Positions 52,812 through 61,593 are shown, counted from the stretch's first letter. The stretch: 64,000 nucleotides of DNA from Campylobacterales bacterium (GCA_016938735.1 JAFGUB010000032.1:148364-212363), one strand, 5' to 3'. A program made the numbers and translations. The notes: generated by a model from the letters alone, not told the origin.

Positions 52812-54002
52812 TTATTGCCTCAATAGACCCCAATACTCCTCGAATACTTTGATTTTGTAGTCAAGAGTGATAGGATTGTAGGCTCGTTTTATGCTGTACG
52901 CATGCGAAATCAACTCGTCGAGGTCATCTCTCGAATATCCTCTCCGCGTCATAATGCTCGTAAAAAGCTTGCGCTTATCGTGCTGGTAAAGCTTGTGATC
53001 GCGGTGCAAATCTACGTCTAAACTGTTCAATAAAATCCGAAAATTGTGTTGAAAAGTTGACTCTTTTATCGCAAATTTTTTTCCCTTTTTTTGAGGCTCC
53101 AACCGAGATATCACTTCGATCGGCAAAGGATACTCATCTTCGATGTCGCTTTTAGTAATTTCCGGGCGGACTTTTACGGTAACGATACCATTTCGCGTTG
53201 AGAGATCCTCGTAATGCAAATTAAGAATTTCCGGGATTCGACGCCCTGTCATAAATGCAAACAAAAAAGCCAATCGTAGCTCGTTATTGGATGGGCCTTG
53301 ATTTTCCTGCCGCGAATAAGTCTTAGCCGCGTTGTATATTGCTTTTGCGGCACTAATAAAACCATCAATATCATTGTTTGCCAGCCGTGTCTCTAAACGA
53401 GGTTTTAGTGGGGTGCCTCGTGTTGACAGCGTGTCTTTTATGCTTCGGGCGTCGAGAAAATTGTATTCCAAATGTTTATCCTCGACAGCATAGTCCAGAA
53501 TCGGCCTAAGTACCTTTTTGATGTTTTTTGTTACATTGTGATGATTTGGTAGGTTTTCGGCCTGACATTGCTCGATCACAAGCTTAAATGCTTGCCGCAA
53601 AACGGCAGCTGTCAAGTCGTTGATGCGTAGGTTGCCGATGTGCTTGTCCATATGCTTACGATACGATGACAGGATGTTTTGGGCGTATTTTGTAGATTTC
53701 GGCGCCCAATGTGATGTTACCAATTCGGATATGGTCGATGGTGTGATCGCAGATGAGATCTCTTCTAAAAATGGATCTCTACCAGCTTTGAGCTCTCGCT
53801 TGCACCATTGCAAACACTCATACGCTTTGCTGGCTGAGTTGATCGGATGGTTGGGATACGAGTGCAGTAATTGCAGGTTTTTATAACTATACTCGCGGTT
53901 TTGATATGTAAATCGAGCTAAGTAGACTGTTTTACCGTAGCGATCTTTTGCTGTATATATGCCCTTGTATTGTGTTTTCTGGGGATCGTTGAGGCGAGCC
54001 AT
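52812..54002 (-). CDS. Integrase (tyrosine recombinase), right end of the island
   Basis: 396 residues, the full phage-integrase architecture: arm-binding N-terminus (KTQYKGIYTAKDRYGKTVYLARF), core-binding domain (about 90-190) and catalytic domain with Arg in FMTGRRIPEILNL (about 255), His-x-x-Arg in YQHDKRKLFTSIM and Tyr near the C-terminus (NPITLDYKIKVFEEYW). The start is 20 bases from the 25-bp repeat and 170 from attR. Most likely the enzyme that inserted the island in tRNA-Leu. Confidence 0.88.
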   Translation of the reverse strand: MARLNDPQKTQYKGIYTAKDRYGKTVYLARFTYQNREYSYKNLQLLHSYPNHPINSASKAYECLQWCKRELKAGRDPFLEEISSAITPSTISELVTSHWAPKSTKYAQNILSSYRKHMDKHIGNLRINDLTAAVLRQAFKLVIEQCQAENLPNHHNVTKNIKKVLRPILDYAVEDKHLEYNFLDARSIKDTLSTRGTPLKPRLETRLANNDIDGFISAAKAIYNAAKTYSRQENQGPSNNELRLAFLFAFMTGRRIPEILNLHYEDLSTRNGIVTVKVRPEITKSDIEDEYPLPIEVISRLEPQKKGKKFAIKESTFQHNFRILLNSLDVDLHRDHKLYQHDKRKLFTSIMTRRGYSRDDLDELISHAYSIKRAYNPITLDYKIKVFEEYWGLLRQ

Positions 54003-54021
54003 TACTCTTGATGCTCCTCGG

Positions 54022-54046
54022 AAAAGTTATACAAGAGTTATACGAC
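54022..54046. repeat. 25-bp repeat, right copy
   Basis: Identical to 16402-16426 in the same direction. Lies right before the integrase start. Confidence 0.7.
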
Positions 54047-54174
54047 ATAGAAGCTGAAAGAAGGCATCAAAAGTCATCAGACGGGGATCGGAAATCCCCA
54101 AAAAACAGCCATCTAAGCGGCAATGTCTGCTGTTTTGGGGTTGGATAAACTATTTTGAGGGGGTAGTGCCGCAT

Positions 54175-54208
54175 GGTGTATGAGTTCGAGTCTCATCGGT
54201 CGCACCAC
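54175..54208. repeat. attR core (partial tRNA-Leu 3' end)
   Basis: Second copy of the 3' end of tRNA-Leu; similarity starts at 54155 (TTGAGGGGGTAGTGCC). The remaining stretch 54003-54386 has no gene. Confidence 0.85.
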
Positions 54209-54386
54209 CTCTAAACCCCTAAACTCCTTGCTTTTAGATCAATCATTTTTTTAGTGTGCAGATTTTGTGCAGATATGCATTTACATATCGATTCGTTATG
54301 TGTAATCAGGTGTGTCAAGAGCACTTGACAGGTCTGATTTCATCTTTCGTCTCGTTATAATGGGGCATTTTGTTCAAGGAGGGCGC

Positions 54387-54656
54387 ATGAAGCCAAGCGA
54401 AGTACTAGAGAAGATGCTCAAAGAGGAGATCTTGCCTGAGATCGAAGAACATATCGACGATCTGTTTGAGATGATCGCGGCGTCCAAAACGGTCGCTGAG
54501 GAGGACAAGGCCGCACTCGAAGAGGCACGTGAGCTGCGCGAAGAGTTTATGGTGATGCTCGGAGAACTTGAAAACGGCGATCTGGATGAAGAGGAGTGTG
54601 AGGGTATCATTGAAGAGCTCAATGAAATGCGCGAAGATGAGGATGAAGAGGCGTAA
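54387..54656 (+). CDS. Small acidic helical protein
   Basis: 89 residues from ATG 54387 (AAGGAGG 5 bases upstream). Almost entirely charged helix (EKMLKEEILPEIEEHIDDLF, EEARELREEFMVMLGELENG), with over a third Asp/Glu. Likely coiled coil. A TATAAT at 54356-54361 gives its promoter. Seen as a conserved unknown in Campylobacterota by my recollection; function not known. Confidence 0.65.
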   Translation: MKPSEVLEKMLKEEILPEIEEHIDDLFEMIAASKTVAEEDKAALEEARELREEFMVMLGELENGDLDEEECEGIIEELNEMREDEDEEA

Positions 54657-54664
54657 GTGAAGCC

Positions 54665-54674
54665 TTACATGTAA
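54665..54674. repeat. TTACATGTAA palindrome providing a stop codon
   Basis: On the minus strand TAC ATG TAA ends the epimerase gene (Tyr-Met-stop). This third reading frame of the palindrome contains a stop, so it can only occur at a gene end, as here. The extended form GCCTTACATGTAAGGC covers 54662-54677. Confidence 0.9.
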
Positions 54675-55666
54675 GGCACGATTACATCCCCCTGATAGCC
54701 CATCAGCGCGGCGATACGCCCGTCGGCATAGAGCAGCGGGCTATCGAGATCCACAAAGCGCACCGTATCTGCAAAACACCTTGAGAGCCTGATCGCCGCC
54801 GCAATGGAGCGCGGGCCTTCGAGCATCGAGCCCATCATACACCCTACGCCGTGCGCGGCGCACCATGAGAGAATCTCTTCTGCCGCGCGCACGCCGCCGC
54901 ACTTCATCAGTTTGACGTTGATCATGTGCGCCGCGCCCGTTTCGATGACGTGCACGACCTCCTCGAAGCTAAAGGCCGATTCGTCGGCCAGGATGGGAAT
55001 GGGGCTTTGGCGTGTGATACGCCGCATCCCCTCTAGATCGTCGCGCACGAGGGGCTGCTCGATCAACGCGATGTTGGGGGCCTTACATGTAAGCATCAGA
55101 TGCTCCGCCTCATCGCGCGTCCATGCCTGATTGGCGTCGATAATGACGGTGGCTTCGGGGAAGGCTCGGCAGATCGTTTCGATGCGTAGGGCATCTTGGC
55201 CGTCGCGTCCGCCGACTTTGATCTTGAGGTGGCGGCATCCGCGCCGCATCGCTTCCCCCGCTTCGCGCCGCATCGCTTCGGGTGAGGCGAGCGAAATAGT
55301 GATGAGGCTGCGCAGCGGCACGTTTGAGGAGATGGGGCAAGGATCGATGAGGCTGCAGAGGGCGATATCAAGGGCGGCTTTGGCGCTGCTTTTGATCTGT
55401 GTGTCGTGCATGAGCAGCGCTTGCGCCTCATGGGGGCTAAGCCCCATCATCTGCGCTCCTAAACGCTGTAGGTCGGCTTCGATGCTCTCCATCGTCTCGC
55501 CGGTGATGGCGGGAGTGGGCGGCGCTTCGCCGATGCCTTTGCGGCCGCTGCTTGTGTGCAGGATCACGCGCACAAAATCGACCGTCTCGACGCGCCGCAA
55601 GGCGGTCACAAAAGGGTGGCGCAGCGCGATGGAGCGGCGCGAGAGGTGAAAGACGCTCAGCTTCAT
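54665..55666 (-). CDS. Dipeptide epimerase (enolase superfamily)
   Basis: 333 residues. Enolase-superfamily barrel with ligands in place: HLKIKVGG (KxK), IIDANQAW (Asp), LIEQPL (Glu), LADESAFS (Asp) and INVKLMKCGG (Lys), then DLDSPLL at the C-terminus as in L-Ala-D/L-Glu epimerases. Acts in recycling of murein peptides. Starts in an overlap with the DUF819 gene upstream (ATGA). Two exact palindromes: 55083-55092 (Thr-Cys-Lys) and at its stop. Confidence 0.87.
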   Translation of the reverse strand: MKLSVFHLSRRSIALRHPFVTALRRVETVDFVRVILHTSSGRKGIGEAPPTPAITGETMESIEADLQRLGAQMMGLSPHEAQALLMHDTQIKSSAKAALDIALCSLIDPCPISSNVPLRSLITISLASPEAMRREAGEAMRRGCRHLKIKVGGRDGQDALRIETICRAFPEATVIIDANQAWTRDEAEHLMLTCKAPNIALIEQPLVRDDLEGMRRITRQSPIPILADESAFSFEEVVHVIETGAAHMINVKLMKCGGVRAAEEILSWCAAHGVGCMMGSMLEGPRSIAAAIRLSRCFADTVRFVDLDSPLLYADGRIAALMGYQGDVIVPYM

Positions 55667-56799
55667 GCGATCAGCCTCAGTATCTCATAAAGCAGCAGAC
55701 CGCCGAAGGTGCCCACCAGATAGCCCATCACCGCCATGAGTACCGCCGCGCCCACCAGTGCGCGGTCATACGCGGCTGCCAGCAGCGGGGCTGAAGCCGC
55801 GCCGCCGATGTTGGCCAGTGAGGCAACCGAGATGCTAAAGAGATCGAGCCTAAAAGCGCGCGCGAGTGTGACCATCATCACACCGTGCAGCAGCAAAACG
55901 GCGCTTCCCGCGAGGATGAGCTGCACGAGTGCGAGCGGGGCTTCAAAACGCGCCTGCGATCCGATGAGTGCGACGAGCAGATAGAGCATGGTGCTTGAGA
56001 GCGGCTGCGCGGCACCTTCATGGCGCAGACCGGAGAAGGAGAGGGCCAGCCCCAGCAGGGTTGAGAGCACGACGCCCCAGACCGCCGCGCCCAAAAAGGG
56101 TAGATGCGCCGCGCCTAGCTGCGCGATCAGCGCGGCGAGCGCTGAGAGCAGCAGCGTGCGGTAGTAGCGTTTGGGCCCTAGGGTGCAGCTACAGGCGATG
56201 GGCTCTAACGGTGGCTTTAGCGCCTGTGCGCCGCTGAAACGGTTAAAGAGTGGCGCAAAACCGGAGGCAAAAAGCAGCAGCATCAGCCAAAAGGTGTAGT
56301 TGAAGGCGTCGGCGGCAATCGCCTTGCCAAGCGCTTCGGGGCTTACATGTAAGGCTGAGGCGACGGCGATCATATTGGCCGTACCGCCCATCCAGCTTGC
56401 GCCCAAAGCCGCAAAAGTCCCGCACTCCTCAGTGCCGAATCCAAAGAGCCAAAAGACCGCCGCAAAGGCGATGATGAGTGTTGTGACGGCGCCGGCGTAG
56501 GCAAGCAGCAGCTTGGAGCCGAGGTGCGCAAAGTGGCGCAGGTTGATCCCCAAAAGCATCAAAAAGAGCATGGCGAGCAGCAGATTGGTTTTTAAAACGG
56601 CAAGGGTGCTCGTCAGCGTTTCATTTTGGGGAAGCAGGCCTGTCTGGGCCAGCAGCATCGCGCCCAGATAGACCACGACGATGCCGGGCAGGTAGGTGAA
56701 GTAGCGCGTAAAGCGGCGCTCCAGCGTCATGATGCCAAGGGAAAGCGAAGCGATAAGAAGCAGGTATAGCATCAACGGCGTCATGGCGTATTGTATCAT
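55663..56799 (-). CDS. DUF819 family membrane permease
   Basis: 378 residues with about ten membrane segments. Typical stretches: SWMGGTANMIAVASAL and ASLANIGGAASAPLLAAAYD, which match two halves of this YjcL-like family. The epimerase gene downstream overlaps by 4 bases; in other genomes DUF819 genes also neighbour dipeptide or murein-peptide genes, so uptake of peptides is plausible. TTACATGTAA at 56343-56352 read as Leu-His-Val. Confidence 0.82.
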   Translation of the reverse strand: MIQYAMTPLMLYLLLIASLSLGIMTLERRFTRYFTYLPGIVVVYLGAMLLAQTGLLPQNETLTSTLAVLKTNLLLAMLFLMLLGINLRHFAHLGSKLLLAYAGAVTTLIIAFAAVFWLFGFGTEECGTFAALGASWMGGTANMIAVASALHVSPEALGKAIAADAFNYTFWLMLLLFASGFAPLFNRFSGAQALKPPLEPIACSCTLGPKRYYRTLLLSALAALIAQLGAAHLPFLGAAVWGVVLSTLLGLALSFSGLRHEGAAQPLSSTMLYLLVALIGSQARFEAPLALVQLILAGSAVLLLHGVMMVTLARAFRLDLFSISVASLANIGGAASAPLLAAAYDRALVGAAVLMAVMGYLVGTFGGLLLYEILRLIA

Positions 56800-56828
56800 A
56801 AGGCGAGCTGTGGCATGATGCGTTCACT

Positions 56829-57140
56829 ATGATGTTTGATACTGAATATTGGTTGATTTTTGTTGCTCTGGCCACGTCGCTCACCTATCTGGTGTGGGGT
56901 TTTGTCGTGGCGGTCGAAGTGGTGGCCGGCATGAGCGGCTCCAAGTTGGCATTGCGCTGGATCAAGGCGCACCACAGCTACAAAAATCTCTATGTCGAAG
57001 TGCTCGTTTTTTACCCGATGATTCTGCTGGCCTATCTCTTTTTGGAGCTTCTCCCGCATTACCTCTTTGCCGCGTCGCTCACCCCTTTTGATATGGATGC
57101 GCTCTTTGAGCGGCTTTTTGGGGATGATGGCAGAAGGTAG
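56829..57140 (+). CDS. Small inner-membrane protein
   Basis: 103 residues, two membrane segments (about 7-30, about 55-75): WLIFVALATSLTYLVWGFVV and LVFYPMILLAYLFLELLPHY. Divergent from the permease gene. Overlaps the next gene by 14 bases. Family unknown. Confidence 0.6.
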   Translation: MMFDTEYWLIFVALATSLTYLVWGFVVAVEVVAGMSGSKLALRWIKAHHSYKNLYVEVLVFYPMILLAYLFLELLPHYLFAASLTPFDMDALFERLFGDDGRR

Positions 57141-57507
57141 CATCTCTTTTGTCTGTGCACGCCCTTCAAAGGATGCCATACGACTGGCCAACGCCCTCTA
57201 TCAAACTGCGCTTTTTTCCGACTCCATGAGCTTTACGGTTTCGCTCAAACGGCTTTATGCGCTCTTTGATCTCACCGCAGGTGCCGAGGCGCTGCGCTAC
57301 CTGTATGAGCTGTTTGAAGAGCTGCGCGAACCGGTGAAGCTGCAGGATTTTAGCTTCGAGGGGGAGCATTACGCGTGGCTGAGCGTCTGTTTGTGTACGC
57401 TTGAAGCGCCGCTTGCGCTAGAATCGCAGTGCGTCGTCGTACATCTGGATGCACGCTATCTTGAGGCGCTGCGCCGTTTTGACAAAGCGCCTTACATCAT
57501 ATTTTAA
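57127..57507 (+). CDS. Hypothetical protein, 126 residues
   Basis: From ATG 57127 (or 57124) inside the previous gene. Contains VCARPSKDAIRLANALYQTA and ALRYLYELFEELREPVKLQD. Soluble alpha/beta protein, no known family. The next gene follows after 9 bases with AAGGAG, suggesting one operon with the nuclease. Confidence 0.6.
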   Translation: MAEGSISFVCARPSKDAIRLANALYQTALFSDSMSFTVSLKRLYALFDLTAGAEALRYLYELFEELREPVKLQDFSFEGEHYAWLSVCLCTLEAPLALESQCVVVHLDARYLEALRRFDKAPYIIF

Positions 57508-57516
57508 GGAGAAGAG

Positions 57517-58251
57517 ATGGCCAAATTTGTCTTACTCGATACCGAAACGACAGGTTCGCTAGAGCAGGATCGCATCATACAACTCGGGTTTATGGTGCTT
57601 GAAAACGCTCATGCGCCGCAGGTGTATCAGAGCTTTTGCAGTATGCCGCAGCCGATTTCGTTTGGGGCGATGGCGGTGCATCACATCACGCCCGAGATGA
57701 TCGAAGGCTGCCCGCCGCTGATTGAGTGCGAAGCCTACCAGACACTCCAGACGCTCAATACCCCTGAAAATGTGATGGTGATTCAAAATGCCCCCTTCGA
57801 TCTAGGCATGCTGCGCAAAGAGGGCTTTACATGTACGATGAAGCTCATCGACACGCTGCGCTGCGCCAAGCACCTTTTTGAGGATCATGAGACGCACGCT
57901 TTGCAGTATATGCGCTACGCTCTGGGGCTGTACAAAACCGAAGAGGAGGAGGCTAAGGCTCTTGGCATCGAGATCAAGGCGCACGACGCCATCGGCGACG
58001 TCCTCACGCTCAAGCTCTTTTTGGGTGAACTGCGCAAACGCGTGAGCGAGCGTTTCGGGCGCATCGACGTGGTTGAAAAGCTCATCGAACTCACCAAAAC
58101 CCCCATCGAGATCAAGACCTTTCGCTTTGGTAAATATAAAGGCCGCCTGATCGCCGACGTGGCCCGCGAAGACGCAGGCTACCTGCGCTGGATGCAAGGG
58201 AACATGGAGCTGGATGAAGATATGCGTTATACGCTAGGGCGGGTGTTGTAA
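57517..58251 (+). CDS. 3'-5' exonuclease, ExoX-like (DEDDh)
   Basis: 244 residues, AAGGAGAAGAG before ATG. DEDDh residues visible: LLDTETTG (Asp, Glu at about 8-10), VIQNAPFDLGML (Asp), HDAIGDV (His, Asp). The C-terminal part FRFGKYKGRLIADVAREDAGYLRWM is the domain that accompanies ExoX-type nucleases. Degrades DNA ends in repair or replication. Near-copy of the palindrome at 57827 (TTACATGTAC). Confidence 0.85.
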   Translation: MAKFVLLDTETTGSLEQDRIIQLGFMVLENAHAPQVYQSFCSMPQPISFGAMAVHHITPEMIEGCPPLIECEAYQTLQTLNTPENVMVIQNAPFDLGMLRKEGFTCTMKLIDTLRCAKHLFEDHETHALQYMRYALGLYKTEEEEAKALGIEIKAHDAIGDVLTLKLFLGELRKRVSERFGRIDVVEKLIELTKTPIEIKTFRFGKYKGRLIADVAREDAGYLRWMQGNMELDEDMRYTLGRVL

Positions 58252-58334
58252 AAAGGAACTAGCGGGTAACACTGTAGGCGATTGGTCCCGATTTTGGAGA
58301 TGGTATAATGAGACATGATGAGAAAGGGGTATCC

Positions 58335-58556
58335 ATGACTTTAGAGGAGCGCATTACGTTTGATAACGAGAAATGTTCCGGTCGTCCGACGATTCGCAAT
58401 ATGCGCATCAGGGTAAGTGATATTTTGGAGATGCTGGCACAGAATGTATCAAGTGAGGAGATTTTGCATGATTTCCCCGATCTTGAAGCCGAAGATATAT
58501 TGGCATGTCTGCATTATGCTGCTAGAAGAGTGGCGATCGGTCGTGTTGCGGCATGA
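58335..58556 (+). CDS. DUF433 antitoxin
   Basis: 73 residues from ATG 58335. EERITFDNEKCSGRPTIRNM is the DUF433 signature (GKPxIRGxRI-like), with VSDILEMLAQNVSSEEILHD as the winged helix and DFPDLEAEDILACLHYAA at the end. The next gene starts in a 4-base overlap. An upstream ATG (58308) lacks a good site. Confidence 0.85.
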   Translation: MTLEERITFDNEKCSGRPTIRNMRIRVSDILEMLAQNVSSEEILHDFPDLEAEDILACLHYAARRVAIGRVAA

Positions 58557-58882
58557 CGCTTTGGCTTGATGCTCAGTTGCCGCCGGCGCTTGCGTATTGG
58601 ATTACTTATCGCTTCGGTATCAAAACGGTGTGCGTACGCGATCTTGGACTACGAGAAGCCTCTGACATGGAAATATTCGAGCGTGCACGTAAAGAGAATG
58701 CTGTTGTGATGACCAAAGACAGTGATTTTGTTGAGCTTTTTTTACACTTTGGCGCGCCTCCGAAAATCATTATCGTGCATTGCGGCAATATGACCAATAA
58801 AAATTTACAAGCGTTTTTGGAACCAAATTTTGAAGCCGTGTTGCAGTATTTGCAGACTGAAGCGATTGTTGAGCTGTTTTGA
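58553..58882 (+). CDS. DUF5615 PIN-like toxin
   Basis: 109 residues. LWLDAQLPPALAYWITYRFG, then VVMTKDSDFVELFLHFGAPP and IIIVHCGNMTNKNLQAFL are diagnostic of the DUF5615/Mut7-C PIN-like nuclease fold; acidic residues at D4, D60 and D62 fit. Forms a toxin-antitoxin pair with the DUF433 gene. Confidence 0.85.
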   Translation: MTLWLDAQLPPALAYWITYRFGIKTVCVRDLGLREASDMEIFERARKENAVVMTKDSDFVELFLHFGAPPKIIIVHCGNMTNKNLQAFLEPNFEAVLQYLQTEAIVELF

Positions 58883-58916
58883 TGCATTCTCAATAACGGA
58901 CGACGCTTAGGCGAGT

Positions 58917-59177
58917 TTAAAACATCGTCTTCGTCGATGCCTTAAACTCGCTCATCGCAAACGCTGCGCCTTGGTGGCCGCCGCGCGTCGCTTTTTTCCA
59001 CCATGAGAGCGCATTGTCAAGTGACTTCTCGACCCCTTCGCCGTCGCGGTACATCATGCCGAGATAGTACATCGCTTCGGCGCTGCGGTGGTAGGTGGCG
59101 AGATCAAAAAAGAGGGGGTAGGCCTCCTCGTAGCGCTTGGCGTTGTAGAGGGTGATGGCGTCTTGGAGTTGGGTCAT
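58917..59177 (-). CDS. Small Sel1-repeat protein
   Basis: 86 residues. AMYYLGMMYRDGEGVEKSLD and ALSWWKKATRGGHQGAAFAM are one full and one partial Sel1 repeat, following a TPR-like first helix pair. Cytosolic; probably protein-protein contacts. AAGGAGTCGCC precedes the ATG. Confidence 0.75.
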   Translation of the reverse strand: MTQLQDAITLYNAKRYEEAYPLFFDLATYHRSAEAMYYLGMMYRDGEGVEKSLDNALSWWKKATRGGHQGAAFAMSEFKASTKTMF

Positions 59178-59251
59178 GGCGACTCCTTAATTTTTCGCTA
59201 TTGTAGCAAGAGGGCGGCGAGAACTAAAGTGCGGCGGTTATAATCTCCGGT

Positions 59252-60601
59252 ATGAATCTTGAACCGTTACGCCATCACTCTATCACCCTTTTGGGAAAAT
59301 GCCGCGCGCTGGAGCGCGATGAGTTTGACAAGCTGCTGGGGCTTTGGGACATTACATTTAAGGACTCCTTCGATGATGAGGTCGCGCTGGTGGTCGAGGG
59401 GCGGATGATGAACCCTTATGAGCAGGCCGAAGCGGCGCGGCTCTACGCGGAGCACAAGGCGCAGTTTGTGAGCATCGAGGAGATCGAGCGCGCTTTGTGC
59501 AGCGGGCTTGATGGGGATCGGCTGCTGATGAGTCTGAAGCTCAGCAACGATCAGGCGCGGCTAAGGCGGTTTATCCAAAACCCCTACATCGACGACGCGC
59601 TCTTTTTGCGGCTGCTGCGCCTCTATCGCTGGGGCGGCGAAGGGCTCTTTGAGAGCGACGCCAACCGCGACGTCACGGCGGCGCTGATCGGGCGTTTTTA
59701 CGGCGACACTACACGCAACCACAATGTGCAGTACGCCGCGACGGGGCTGGTGCATCTGCTTGTGCGCACCGACGATGCGGCGCTGCTAGAGACACTCTGC
59801 ACTCTTGAACCCATCACCGCGCTCTGGCGCGACGTGCCCCAAAGCGGGGTCTGGCGCACGTTGCTTGAGACGCTCTGCGTGCACCGCGCGACGCCTCTGA
59901 GTTTGATTGCCCGCGCACTGCGCAGCGGCGATGAGGGGATTTTGGGGCTCTTAGCAGGTCGTGACGATCTGGATGCGCAGGCGCAACAGACGCTCTTTAC
60001 ATGTACGCATGCTTCGGTACGCGAAGCGCTCGCCTGCAACGCGGCGCTGGATGATAAGCGCTTCGATGCGATCTTGCGCGATGCGGCGCTGAGGGCGCTC
60101 ATGGCCGCGCATGTGCGGCTGGATACGGCGCGTTTTGAGGCGCTGCTGCCGCTTGAGAAGCGCGCTTTGGGGCTCAATGCGCATCTGGATGAGGTGATGG
60201 TTGCGGCGCTGATGGATGAGGGTTTGGAGGTGCGCCGCATCCTTGGCGCAAACCCTGCGCTCTCTCATGCGCAGCTAGACCTGCTCGCCCAAGAGGAGGA
60301 CGCGGCGCTGAACGCAGCGTTGGCGCTCAACCCTTCATGCGACGCGGCACTTTTGGATCGGCTCTCTGTTTTTGAAGCCTTACATGTAAGCCTTGCCGCC
60401 AACCCCGCAAGTGCCCCGTCATTGCTGGAGCGGCTTTTTGCTACGGGGCGCTTTGAGGTGCTTGAGCAGCTCTCCGCCAACCCCGCTACGCCCGTTGCGC
60501 TGCTCTACCAGCTCCAGCTCGATGCCAGATTGCGCCGCAAGGTGAGCACCAACCCCGCCTTCGGGGCGCACATCCAAACCCAAAACATAGGATGGCTATG
60601 A
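59252..60601 (+). CDS. Leucine-rich-repeat-variant (LRV/HEAT-like) protein
   Basis: 449 residues of helical repeats. Later repeats are obvious: RRILGANPALSHAQLDLLAQ, NAALALNPSCDAALLDRL, HVSLAANPASAPSLLERLF, VLEQLSANPATPVALLYQL. Each has Asn-Pro between helices. The first half is diverged. It is the first gene of an operon with MoxR ATPase and VWA genes (10-base overlap). Probably the client-binding part of that system. Palindrome copies at 59997 and 60380. Confidence 0.75.
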   Translation: MNLEPLRHHSITLLGKCRALERDEFDKLLGLWDITFKDSFDDEVALVVEGRMMNPYEQAEAARLYAEHKAQFVSIEEIERALCSGLDGDRLLMSLKLSNDQARLRRFIQNPYIDDALFLRLLRLYRWGGEGLFESDANRDVTAALIGRFYGDTTRNHNVQYAATGLVHLLVRTDDAALLETLCTLEPITALWRDVPQSGVWRTLLETLCVHRATPLSLIARALRSGDEGILGLLAGRDDLDAQAQQTLFTCTHASVREALACNAALDDKRFDAILRDAALRALMAAHVRLDTARFEALLPLEKRALGLNAHLDEVMVAALMDEGLEVRRILGANPALSHAQLDLLAQEEDAALNAALALNPSCDAALLDRLSVFEALHVSLAANPASAPSLLERLFATGRFEVLEQLSANPATPVALLYQLQLDARLRRKVSTNPAFGAHIQTQNIGWL

Positions 60602-61593
60602 ACGCACACGCACTCAAGCAGACCCTCAAAGCGATGGTGTCGCAGAAGATTCCCGCCTTTATCTGGGGGCCGCCGGGGATCGGCAAATCCTCCATTGTCA
60701 AGCAGATCGCGCAGGAGCGCTCCATCGGTTTTGTGGATCTGCGTCTGGCGCTGATGGATCCGACCGATCTAAAGGGGATCCCTTTTTATGACAAGGAGCG
60801 CCACAGTGCGCTCTGGGCGCCGCCAGCGTTTTTGCCGCGCGAAGGGGAGGGGCTGCTCTTTTTGGATGAGCTCAACGCCGCGCCCCCGGCGGTGCAGGCT
60901 TCGGCGTATCAGCTGATACTCGATCGGCAGGTGGGCGAATATCGGCTGCCTGATGGATGGGCCATCGTGGCGGCGGGCAACCGCGAGGATGATCGGGGCG
61001 TGACTTATAAGATGCCCTCACCGCTGGCCAACCGCTTCGTGCATCTCATGATGGAGGTGGACGCGCGTGCATGGCGTGACTGGGCCGTGATGCAGGGGGT
61101 CGATGCGCGGATTGTGGGCTTTATCGGTTATGCGCCCGACGCGCTCTTTACCTTTGACGCCGCCAAACACCAAAAGAGCTTTGCCACGCCGCGAAGCTGG
61201 GCCTTTGTGGACGCGCTGCTGCGCAGCGACATGGATGAAGCGCTGCTGCTGGACGCCATCGGCGGGGCCATCGGCGAGGAGCTTGGGGTGAAATTTCTCT
61301 CCTTTGCGCGGGTGATGCGTGAGCTGCCCGATATCGACGCGATTCTGCGCGGTGAAGCGTGTGCGCACCCCAAACGCGCCGACGTGCTGCACGCCCTTGG
61401 CGCGGGGCTGGTGGGTGCGCTGCTGCGCGATTACAGCGCTGCGCGGCTGGAGCATCTGCTGCGCTACGCGCTCGATCTAGAAGGCGAATTTTCGGTGATG
61501 ATCGTGCAGGATCTGCAGCGCGCAGGCGTCACGATGGAGCAAAGCGACGCCTTTGGCGCGTGGGTGAAGCGCTTTAGCTACCTGCTCGCATGA
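60592..61593 (+). CDS. MoxR-type AAA+ ATPase
   Basis: 333 residues. Walker A FIWGPPGIGKSSIV (about 22-35), Walker B LLFLDELNAAPPAVQASAYQ, sensor 1 IVAAGNREDD, and the helix insert typical of MoxR proteins. These ATPases remodel or load metal or cofactors on partner proteins together with a VWA protein, which is the next gene (4-base overlap). Confidence 0.88.
   Translation: MAMNAHALKQTLKAMVSQKIPAFIWGPPGIGKSSIVKQIAQERSIGFVDLRLALMDPTDLKGIPFYDKERHSALWAPPAFLPREGEGLLFLDELNAAPPAVQASAYQLILDRQVGEYRLPDGWAIVAAGNREDDRGVTYKMPSPLANRFVHLMMEVDARAWRDWAVMQGVDARIVGFIGYAPDALFTFDAAKHQKSFATPRSWAFVDALLRSDMDEALLLDAIGGAIGEELGVKFLSFARVMRELPDIDAILRGEACAHPKRADVLHALGAGLVGALLRDYSAARLEHLLRYALDLEGEFSVMIVQDLQRAGVTMEQSDAFGAWVKRFSYLLA

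Larger units (their letters stand above)
16322..54208. mobile_element. Integrated genomic island at tRNA-Leu, about 37.9 kb
   Basis: Bounded by the direct repeat at the tRNA-Leu 3' end. A tyrosine recombinase gene lies inside each end (16855-17484 and 52812-54002), and a third with a degraded partial copy lies inside. Gene content is accessory: restriction-modification, CBASS, toxin-antitoxin, small unknown operons, an SF2 helicase and pseudogenes. The element is poor in the TTACATGTAA palindrome that is dense on both flanks. I see no relaxase, conjugation or phage structural genes, so the transfer route is unknown. Duplicated gene pairs and multiple recombinases suggest it is a composite of more than one element. 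Confidence 0.85.

Noticed and set aside
16322..54208. Prophage
   Set aside because: No capsid, tail, terminase or lysis genes are seen; only recombinases and accessory genes.
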